DNA from: Paenibacillus_Z sp042653205
Lineage (GTDB): Bacteria > Bacillota > Bacilli > Paenibacillales > Paenibacillaceae
Reading direction: 5' to 3'
DNA: 64,000 nt
NCBI RefSeq assembly: GCF_042653205.1
Contig: NZ_JBHSHY010000015.1
Location: 58,143 to 122,142, forward strand
Both the position numbers and the translations under genes were made by a program. Shown here one piece after another: positions 58,032 to 64,000 of the stretch. Under the pieces are notes generated by a model. It saw only the letters and a program-made list of their open reading frames with translations, was not told the DNA's origin and did no database searches. How positions within the stretch are numbered: the first letter of the stretch is position 1; the number at the start of each line of letters is the position of its first letter.

Positions 58032-59020
58032 AGCTGTTCGCGCGCGAGCATTTGCCGCTCTTGTTCTGGTCGGCGCTCCAGTGGGCCGTCGTGGTGCTCG
58101 TCTACCGGTTAGATGGCTTCACGCGGCTGTCGACGGCGTTCTATGCGGTGTTTCTGAGCGCGGTGCTGCTCAGCTGCTACTTGCTCATCCGCTACTTCAC
58201 GCATCGCGGCTTCTACGCCCGGCTGACGGACCGGCTCGGCTCGCTCGGCCAATCCGTCGTCCGCCGGGAGACGGCGCCCCTGCCTTCGGCGCTCGGCCGT
58301 CTGCTGGATGCCCAGTACAGCCACTACCGGAACGAAATCCAAGCCTGGGAGCGCAAGCAGCGGGAGCATCTGACCTTCGTCAACCAATGGGCGCACCAGA
58401 TGAAGACGCCGCTCTCCGTGATCGAGATGATCACGCAGAACGAAGAGGACGAGCGCCTGCGAAGCATTTCGGAGGAAGGCGACCGGATGCGGCACGGCAT
58501 CGAAATGATGCTGTATTCGGCGCGCCTCGAGACGTTCGAGCAGGATTTCGGCGTGGAGACGGTGTCCCTGCGGCAGACGGCGAAAGAGGCCGTGCACGAA
58601 TACAAGCGCCTGTTCATCCGCAGCCACGTCTATCCCGAGGTGAACGTCGACGAACGCTTCGCCGTGCAAACCGACGCCAAATGGCTTCGGTTCATTGTGC
58701 TGCAGCTGTTATCCAACGCCATCAAATATTCGTCGGGCAGCGGCCGGACCGTCACCGTGTCGGCGTTCGAGCGGGACGGCGCGCCGGTGCTCGAGATCCG
58801 CGACCGCGGCGTCGGCATACCGAAGGCCGACCTCAAACGGGTGTTCCAGCCGTTCTACACCGGCGAGAACGGCCGGACGTTCAAGGAATCGACGGGCATG
58901 GGCCTGTATTTGGCGAGCGAAGTCGCCAAGAAGCTGGAGCTGCGGCTCGAGCTGGAATCGGAGGTCGGCGCCGGCACCGCGGTGCGCATCTTGTTCGGCA
59001 GCCGGCTTACAACGCTGTAA
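58028..59020 (+). CDS. bceS: Bce-type intramembrane-sensing histidine kinase
   Basis: 330 aa. Two N-terminal membrane helices (about 10-26 and 36-55) with almost no extracellular loop, as in BceS-type kinases that sense only through their ABC transporter. Phosphoacceptor His in 'QWAHQMKTPLSVIEMI'; ATP-binding N box 'QLLSNAIKYSS', G1 'EIRDRGVGIPKADL', G2 'STGMGLYLA'. Overlaps bceR by ATGA. Its last codons and stop form part of operator copy 3, which explains why its end (SRLTTL) resembles the ligase end (ARLTAL). Confidence 0.93.
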   Translation: MKLFAREHLPLLFWSALQWAVVVLVYRLDGFTRLSTAFYAVFLSAVLLSCYLLIRYFTHRGFYARLTDRLGSLGQSVVRRETAPLPSALGRLLDAQYSHYRNEIQAWERKQREHLTFVNQWAHQMKTPLSVIEMITQNEEDERLRSISEEGDRMRHGIEMMLYSARLETFEQDFGVETVSLRQTAKEAVHEYKRLFIRSHVYPEVNVDERFAVQTDAKWLRFIVLQLLSNAIKYSSGSGRTVTVSAFERDGAPVLEIRDRGVGIPKADLKRVFQPFYTGENGRTFKESTGMGLYLASEVAKKLELRLELESEVGAGTAVRILFGSRLTTL

Positions 59021-59070
59021 GCTTGCTGAAAGGATGATCAATAGGATCGCGGCGCTCCAGTGGGTACACT
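59006..59070 (+). promoter_or_regulatory. BceR-type operator and promoter of bceAB (copy 3)
   Basis: CTTACA-ACGC-TGTAAG (59006-59021) overlaps the bceS stop codon; GCTGAAAG at 59025-59032, ATCAATAGG at 59037-59045, 19 bp, TACACT at 59065-59070. Confidence 0.88.
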
Positions 59071-59101
59071 GGGAGCATCGAAGAATCAAGGGGGATTAGT
59101 G

Positions 59102-59875
59102 ATGGATATGCTTACCGTTCGCAATCTCGGCAAAATCTACACGGGTGCCGTCTCGTACGAGGCGCTGACGGATATCGACCTGACGGTGGCCGAGGGCGAA
59201 TTCCTCGGCATCATGGGCCCGTCCGGCAGCGGGAAAACGACGCTGCTCAACCTGGTGTCGACGATCGACAAGCCGACGTCGGGCGAAGTTAGGATCGCCG
59301 GCCAGGACCCGTACCGGCTCACGTACGACCAGCTGGCGCTGTTCCGGCGCCGGGAGCTCGGCTTCGTCTTTCAAGCCTACAATCTGCTGCAGACGCTGAC
59401 CGTCAAAGAAAACATTCTGCTGCCGCTCGTACTCGACGGCGTGCCGCTCGAAGAGATGAACCGGCGCGCCGAGGAAATCGCGGAGAAGCTCGGCATCGCG
59501 ACTATCCTGGGCAAGCGCACGTATGAAATCTCCGGCGGGCAGGCCCAGCGGACGGCGATTGCGCGGGCGCTCGTTCACCGGCCCAAGCTGGTGCTTGCGG
59601 ACGAGCCGACGGGCAACCTGGATTCGCGGGCCGCGCGCGACGTCATGGAGATTCTGGAGAAGCGCAACGAAGCGGACCGCACGACCATGCTGCTCGTCAC
59701 GCACGATCCCGCCGCGGCCAGCTACTGCCATCGCGTCGTCTTCATCAAGGACGGCCGCCTGTACAACGAGATTCACTGCGGGGACAGCCGCGCCGCGTTC
59801 TATCAGCGGATCATCGACCTGCTGTCGATGATGGGAGGGACAGAGCATGAATTTTCGCCGGTTCGCCATTCTTAA
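59102..59875 (+). CDS. bceA: Bce-type ABC transporter ATP-binding protein
   Basis: 257 aa. Walker A 'GPSGSGKTTLLNLVSTID', Q-loop 'FVFQAYNLLQTLTVKEN', signature 'ISGGQAQRTAIARAL', Walker B 'LVLADEPTGNLDS' and switch His in 'LLVTHDP'. It is of the BceA/MacB group. With BceB it both detoxifies peptide antibiotics and reports flux to the kinase. AAGGGGGA precedes ATG 59102. It has its own regulated promoter and overlaps bceB by 29 bp. Confidence 0.95.
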   Translation: MDMLTVRNLGKIYTGAVSYEALTDIDLTVAEGEFLGIMGPSGSGKTTLLNLVSTIDKPTSGEVRIAGQDPYRLTYDQLALFRRRELGFVFQAYNLLQTLTVKENILLPLVLDGVPLEEMNRRAEEIAEKLGIATILGKRTYEISGGQAQRTAIARALVHRPKLVLADEPTGNLDSRAARDVMEILEKRNEADRTTMLLVTHDPAAASYCHRVVFIKDGRLYNEIHCGDSRAAFYQRIIDLLSMMGGTEHEFSPVRHS

Positions 59876-61826
59876 CGTCCTGCGCAACAAGCGAATCTAT
59901 ATGGCGCATTTCCTCAGCAGCGCGTTCTCGGTCATGATCTTCTTCACCTACGCGCTGCTGTTGTTCCACCCCGACCTGAAAGGCGAGCTGGTCTCGTCGA
60001 GCGGCACGCTCAGCCGTCTCGGCACGATCGGCATGCAGGTGTCGGAGGTCATTATTTTCGTCTTCTCGTTCTTCTTCCTGCTCTATTCGGTCGGGGCGTT
60101 CCTGAAGCTGCGCAAGAAGGAATTCGGCATTCTCATCCTGCTCGGCATGTCGCGGCGGCAGCTGAACCGGATGCTCTTCGTCGAGAATGCCTGGATCGGC
60201 CTCGCCGCGCTCGCGTTCGGCATCGGCATCGGGCTGATCTTCGCCAAGCTGATCCTGCTCGCGAGCGCGCAGCTGCTGGCCATCGAGGACGGCCTGCGCT
60301 TCTATGTGCCGCTGAAAGCGGTCCTGCTGACGGTCGTCGCGTACGGGGTGCTGTTCCTTATGATCGCGTCGTTGACGTCCGTCATGGCCGGCAAGGAGCG
60401 GGTCGCGGAGCTGATCCTGGCCGAGGATAAGCCGAAGCCCGAGCCGGCGGCCTCGCCGTGGCTGTCGGCGCTCGCGGTGCTGCTGCTCGCCGCGGGGTAC
60501 GGCGTCGTGCTTGATTTTGCGATCAACCGCCACTTCTCGTTCCAGCAGCTGCTCGCCGGCGTCGTGCTGTCGATCGCCGGCACGTACTTCCTGTTCACCC
60601 AGACGAGCGTGTACGCGCTTCGGGCGCTGCGGGGGAAGAAGCTGTTCTTCCGCCGGACGAACATGCTGACGCTGTCGGAATTGACGTACCGGATGCGGGA
60701 CAACGCGGCGACGTTCTTCATCGTAGCGGTCGTCTCGGCGGTCGCGTTCACCGGCATCGGCACGACGCTGGCGCTCGGCGACCCGGGGCTCGCGGCGATG
60801 TACAATCCGTACGCGTACAGCTATACGGCCTATTCCGAGGATAACGCCAAGGAACCGGCCAAGGTCGCGGAGATCGGACAGACGCTGCGGAAGGCCGGCC
60901 ATTCGTATACCGTGCATTCAGTATTGCCGCTCCAGACCGATACCTCGTATTCGCTGGTGAAATTAAGCGAATACAATCAGCTTGCCGCCGATCTCGGCTA
61001 TCCGGCCGAAGCGCTGGGCGGCGATGGCGAAGCTTTCCTGACGCCGTCCTATTTGTGGCAGAAGGAAGACTGGGAGCAATCCGGCAATCCGGCGGGCGTC
61101 GACGAGAACGGGACCGGCGCGAATGCGGCTCCTGCCGAGCTGGCCGTTGGCAGCCTCAAGGCGGACGCGCAAATCGTCAGGTACGTGCCGCGCATCGTCC
61201 TGCCGGACATCGGCTATGCCGGCACGCTGGTCGTGACGGACGGCCTGTACGACCGCTTGCTGAAAGGCGTGACCGATAAGACGTCACTCTCCCGGACGTA
61301 TCTCTTCGTCGTCCCGGACTGGCAGAAGACCGTCGCCCTGTCGAAGGGGCTCGTCGACCGGATCAACAACGACGGAAGCGGCAACGACTACTTGCGCTCG
61401 CTCGCGCTCGAGTGGGTCTCGTCCAAGCAGGAGAACGGCATGCTGTTCATCGTCAGCGGCCTCGTCGGCATCGTATTCTTCACGTTCGCGGCGAGCACGA
61501 TCTATTTCCGGCTGTACGCGGACATGGACCGCAACGAGCGGCAGTACGGCATGATCGCCAAGGTCGGCTTGAGCGGCAAGGAGCTGAGCCGGATCGTGAC
61601 GCGGCAGCTGTTCGTTATGTTCTTCGTGCCGCTGTTGATGGCGCTCGTGCACAGCTCGGTCGCGTTCTTCGCCTTGCAGCTGCTCGTCGATTATTCCGTC
61701 GTCGCGCACTCGCTCGCCATCTTCGCGTCGTTCGCGGCCATCCAGCTCGTCTATTTCCTGGTTGCCCGCTGGCGGGCGGTCGAGCATCTGCAGCGCAGGC
61801 TCGCCGAGCCCGGCTTGACGCGCTGA
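59847..61826 (+). CDS. bceB: Bce-type ABC transporter permease
   Basis: 659 aa. Ten predicted helices in the BceB pattern: FtsX-like domain (helices 2-4 with 'KLRKKEFGILILLGMSRRQL'), a ~220-residue extracellular domain between helices 7 and 8 (about 315-530, 'DPGLAAMYNPYAYSYTAYSE' onward) that would bind the antibiotic or its lipid complex, and a second FtsX domain at the C-terminus ('RNERQYGMIAKVGLSGKEL'). The ligand is unknown; related systems respond to bacitracin, lantibiotics or other lipid II-binding peptides. Ends 40 bp before a terminator. Confidence 0.94.
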   Translation: MNFRRFAILNVLRNKRIYMAHFLSSAFSVMIFFTYALLLFHPDLKGELVSSSGTLSRLGTIGMQVSEVIIFVFSFFFLLYSVGAFLKLRKKEFGILILLGMSRRQLNRMLFVENAWIGLAALAFGIGIGLIFAKLILLASAQLLAIEDGLRFYVPLKAVLLTVVAYGVLFLMIASLTSVMAGKERVAELILAEDKPKPEPAASPWLSALAVLLLAAGYGVVLDFAINRHFSFQQLLAGVVLSIAGTYFLFTQTSVYALRALRGKKLFFRRTNMLTLSELTYRMRDNAATFFIVAVVSAVAFTGIGTTLALGDPGLAAMYNPYAYSYTAYSEDNAKEPAKVAEIGQTLRKAGHSYTVHSVLPLQTDTSYSLVKLSEYNQLAADLGYPAEALGGDGEAFLTPSYLWQKEDWEQSGNPAGVDENGTGANAAPAELAVGSLKADAQIVRYVPRIVLPDIGYAGTLVVTDGLYDRLLKGVTDKTSLSRTYLFVVPDWQKTVALSKGLVDRINNDGSGNDYLRSLALEWVSSKQENGMLFIVSGLVGIVFFTFAASTIYFRLYADMDRNERQYGMIAKVGLSGKELSRIVTRQLFVMFFVPLLMALVHSSVAFFALQLLVDYSVVAHSLAIFASFAAIQLVYFLVARWRAVEHLQRRLAEPGLTR

Positions 61827-61866
61827 GCGCCGGCGTTTGCCGCGTCAGGCGCGGCTTCAATCGCAT

Positions 61867-61895
61867 CCCCCGGTCCGTTTTGGCCGGGGGGTTTT
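61867..61895 (+). terminator. Terminator of bceAB
   Basis: CCCCCGG/CCGGGGG around TCCGTTTTGG, followed by GTTTT. The following ~200 bp up to the next gene show only an AT-rich promoter-like stretch near 62030-62085. Confidence 0.75.
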
Positions 61896-62104
61896 GGCGT
61901 GTCCGGCCGCGCCGCGAGGACGGCTGGAGCGCGGCGCGTGGCGAGGTTGGCAGGCGCAGCGGCACCGCCGTGCTTTTTTCGGGCCGGTCGGCCGATCGTA
62001 TGGTATGCTTAGAGGGTTGCATCGTTTGATTACATAAAATGTGAAACATGTCGGCGCTCGGCGCGTACATTTTTTTAACTTGCGTAACTTGGAGGTTAAG
62101 GACG

Positions 62105-63202
62105 ATGGGATTGATGGATTGGCTGCGCGAAGGCATCACGGGACAGAAGATCTGCCCGATCGAGCATTTGGAAGCGTACAAACGATTGGGCGAGCAGGTA
62201 TACGCGCTGCACGCCGAGCTGGCCGGCAGCGGCTCGCCGCGGGCGCAAGCGTACGTGCAGGCGGCGCGAAGCCTGCGGACGATGGCGGACGCGCTGATCG
62301 GGGACGCCTTGGACGGCGACGAGCCGAAGCCGGTGCCGATCGTCACGCACGATCAGGCGGACGCATGGTACGGCGCGCTCCCGGATATTATGGTCGCGGC
62401 ACGGCAGGAAGCGGCTTTCGCTCATTCGGCGCGGACTCCGCTGCCGGTGACGCTCGGGGGGCAGATCGAAGGGCCGAAGCCTTGTCCGGAAGCGCATTTG
62501 GCCGGACTGCGGCGGGCCGCGGGCGACATGGAGGAGCTGCTGCGGCTTGACGTCGACCTCGCCCGGAACGAAGGCGAGCGCTTCAAGGAAGCGATCCTGC
62601 TGTTCGAGGAAGCGCGCACGCGCCGCCAGGCCGGCGATTCCATCGTCGGCACGATCTCGAACGGCCGCCGCGTATCGCCCGAATCGCACGAGGAGGCGGA
62701 GGAGCAGTACTGGATCGCGCTGTCCAACTTCATTCTGATCGCGCAAGGGCTGAAGGACCCCGAGCTGTTGAAGCGGCTTCCCGCCCGCGCGAACCGTTCT
62801 CATTCGGCGTTTAAGACGTGCAAGCTCGACTCGGATGATATTTGGAAGGTGACCTCGGAGCTCGCGATCCGCGACATCAACCGTTCCGGCGAACGCGCGC
62901 AGGCGATCGAGGACCTGACCGAGCATTGGGAGCTGTTCGTCGAGACGCCAGTCGAGCGGGAGTACGAGACGACGGTCGAGGAGCTGCTCGCGCAGGGCAT
63001 GATCAAGGAGGATTCCTACTGGTACTGCTGTCCGTTCCCGTCGGTGTACCGGGTGAACGCGCCGTACGTCCGCGTGCTCGGCCATCAGATTCCGCGCGGC
63101 CACGTATTCGTGTTCGAGTACGGCGATGACGGCGAGCCGGGCCGGTTCATTACGCAGAAATCGTTCCAGCCGGCGGACGAGCGCAAATACTGCGAAGATT
63201 AA
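62105..63202 (+). CDS. Uncharacterised repeat-containing protein
   Basis: 365 aa, soluble, not recognised. It contains two related N-terminal units: 'QKICPIEHLEAYKRLGEQVY' (about residue 13) and 'PKPCPEAHLAGLRRAAGDME' (about 123), each followed by a segment with 'HDQADAWYGALPDIMVAA' or 'HEEAEEQYWIALSNFILIA'. The C-terminal ~150 residues are different, with 'YCCPFPSVYRVNAPYVRVLG'. GGAGG 10 bp upstream supports ATG 62105; the upstream start at 62048 is unlikely. It is followed after 18 bp by a PspA-like gene, so the two probably act together in an envelope or stress function. Confidence 0.65.
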   Translation: MGLMDWLREGITGQKICPIEHLEAYKRLGEQVYALHAELAGSGSPRAQAYVQAARSLRTMADALIGDALDGDEPKPVPIVTHDQADAWYGALPDIMVAARQEAAFAHSARTPLPVTLGGQIEGPKPCPEAHLAGLRRAAGDMEELLRLDVDLARNEGERFKEAILLFEEARTRRQAGDSIVGTISNGRRVSPESHEEAEEQYWIALSNFILIAQGLKDPELLKRLPARANRSHSAFKTCKLDSDDIWKVTSELAIRDINRSGERAQAIEDLTEHWELFVETPVEREYETTVEELLAQGMIKEDSYWYCCPFPSVYRVNAPYVRVLGHQIPRGHVFVFEYGDDGEPGRFITQKSFQPADERKYCED

Positions 63203-63220
63203 TTCGGCGGAGGCGGCAGG

Positions 63221-63826
63221 ATGGGATGGATCAAGCGGATCAAAGGCTGGCTGGCATCCGGTAATGGCGCCGGCGGCCGCGAGGAGCCGTCATTCGAGGC
63301 CTACATGGAAGCCGCGGGCGAGAAGCTGCGCGAATTCGCCGTCGCGGTCGGGAAGCTGGAATCCGGGCTGCTGACTGCGAAGGAGCGGCTGTCTGGGCTG
63401 GAACGGCAGGCCGACGGCTACCGCGCCGCGGCCGAGCAGGCGGCGGCGCGCGGCGATGAAACTGCCGCCCGGGCGACGCTGGAGCGCGAATTCGACTGCC
63501 GGCGGCAGGCGGCCTCGCAGGAGGAGGCCGTGTGCGGCATGGCGGACGACGTCGCACGGACGAAGGCCCGCTACGCCGCGTTCAAGCAAGCGGTGGAGGA
63601 AGCCGGAGCGAAGCACGACAAGCTAAGGCTGCGCACGCTCGCCGCGTCGGCGGAATGGGAGGCCGGCCGGGCAGCGGCGCCGGAAGGGCAGGAGGCACGG
63701 CTGCGCAGGCTGAACGACGAAGCGCTCGCCGCCGAGGCGTTGGCGGAGCTGCGGCAGGGCGAACGGGGCGACGTGATCGACGAGGAGATCGCGAGGCTCC
63801 TGCGGGAGCGGAAGCCGGGGCCGTAA
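63221..63826 (+). CDS. PspA/IM30-like coiled-coil protein
   Basis: 201 aa, almost entirely predicted coiled coil ('KLESGLLTAKERLSGLERQA', 'DVARTKARYAAFKQAVEEAG'), Ala/Glu/Arg-rich. An amphipathic N-terminal helix ('MGWIKRIKGWLASGNG') resembles the membrane-binding helix of PspA/IM30 proteins. The overall layout fits the PspA family though it is short and divergent. I infer a membrane-stress protein co-transcribed with the preceding gene. GGAGGCGGCAGG precedes the ATG. Confidence 0.65.
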   Translation: MGWIKRIKGWLASGNGAGGREEPSFEAYMEAAGEKLREFAVAVGKLESGLLTAKERLSGLERQADGYRAAAEQAAARGDETAARATLEREFDCRRQAASQEEAVCGMADDVARTKARYAAFKQAVEEAGAKHDKLRLRTLAASAEWEAGRAAAPEGQEARLRRLNDEALAAEALAELRQGERGDVIDEEIARLLRERKPGP

Positions 63827-63894
63827 ACCGGCGCCGAAGCGCGGAGCGTAAAAAGAAGTCCGTCCGGGACGAACCGAGGCCACTGAAAAAGTCC

Positions 63895-63938
63895 AAAAGG
63901 GTACATTTTCCTTAATTTTAAGGGAGATGTACCTTTTT
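63895..63938. terminator. Bidirectional-looking terminator
   Basis: AAAAGG-GTACAT and CCTTAA arms pair with TTAAGG and ATGTAC-CTTTTT around an AT loop; A-run on one side and T5 on the other. Confidence 0.75.
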
Positions 63939-63979
63939 CTCTGTATACTTAAGGTATAACGGTGAAAGGGATGAAGCTT

Positions 63980-64000
63980 ATGTTCCAGCCACAGATCTCA
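63980..64000 (+). CDS. Start of an unidentified gene (truncated by window end)
   Basis: ATG with GTGAAAGGG about 9 bp upstream and a promoter-like TATACT/TATAAC region at 63943-63959. Only seven codons (MFQPQIS) are visible, too few to identify. Confidence 0.4.

Overview
The window is high-GC DNA from a spore-forming Firmicute, most likely a member of the Paenibacillaceae (Paenibacillus/Cohnella type). Evidence: a complete tricistronic spore-germinant receptor operon (gerA-gerC-gerB), two T-box leaders, an S-layer-homology (SLH) anchored glycosidase, an LplB/YtcP-type sugar ABC transporter, Bce-type antibiotic-sensing modules and LexA boxes of the Gram-positive type. It looks like ordinary chromosome with several accessory blocks. 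I saw no rRNA, tRNA, transposase, integrase or CRISPR array.

Layout. 0-6.9 kb: end of a GH94 enzyme; an SOS-type box in front of tag; a T-box in front of a methyltransferase, which is unusual; a Fur/PerR-like regulator and an orphan OmpR-type regulator next to a thioredoxin-reductase/glutaredoxin/peroxiredoxin operon whose promoter carries six 11-bp tandem half-sites and a Fur-type palindrome; a Nudix hydrolase. 7-13.5 kb: SLH-GH18 surface enzyme, T-box-controlled glutaminyl-tRNA synthetase, a YdcZ/Crp/YdcZ transporter cluster and a YwaF-type membrane protein. 13.6-20.2 kb: germination operon, aldo/keto reductase, acetyltransferase, HAD phosphatase. 20.3-22.0 kb: a lower-GC MFS gene between two identical 36-bp direct repeats. 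22-34.5 kb: SOS-controlled UvrX/YolD pair, an ion transporter with a structured leader, a lipoprotein, MFS transporters, a Rieske protein, a winged-helix/TPR regulator and an FtsH-like protease. 34.5-41.6 kb: secreted amidase, ModA, an ABC ATPase, and a TetR-controlled MFS efflux gene. 41.7-51.6 kb: a carbohydrate locus with an AraR-like regulator, two permeases, a binding lipoprotein, a large unassigned enzyme-like protein and a divergent secreted GxGYxYP protein. 52.2-52.9 kb: azoreductase.

53-61.9 kb is the most interesting part. A VanG-type resistance core (D-Ala-D-Ser-type ligase, VanXY-type peptidase, VanT-type membrane racemase) runs straight into a Bce-type module (response regulator, short intramembrane-sensing kinase, ABC ATPase, large permease). 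The ligase, the vanXY-vanT-bceRS unit and bceAB each have a promoter with the same architecture: an inverted repeat CTTACA-N4-TGTAAG, then GCTGAAAG 3 bp later, then ATAGG, and a TACACT -10 box with exactly 43 bp between repeat and -10. In two of the three the operator is embedded in the stop codon of the preceding gene. I infer that peptidoglycan-precursor remodelling is wired here to a Bce flux-sensing system instead of VanRS.

After this come a repeat-containing protein of unknown function and a PspA/IM30-like coiled-coil protein (62-63.8 kb), plausibly an envelope-stress pair, then a strong terminator and the first codons of another gene. All assignments are by eye; no database search was run.
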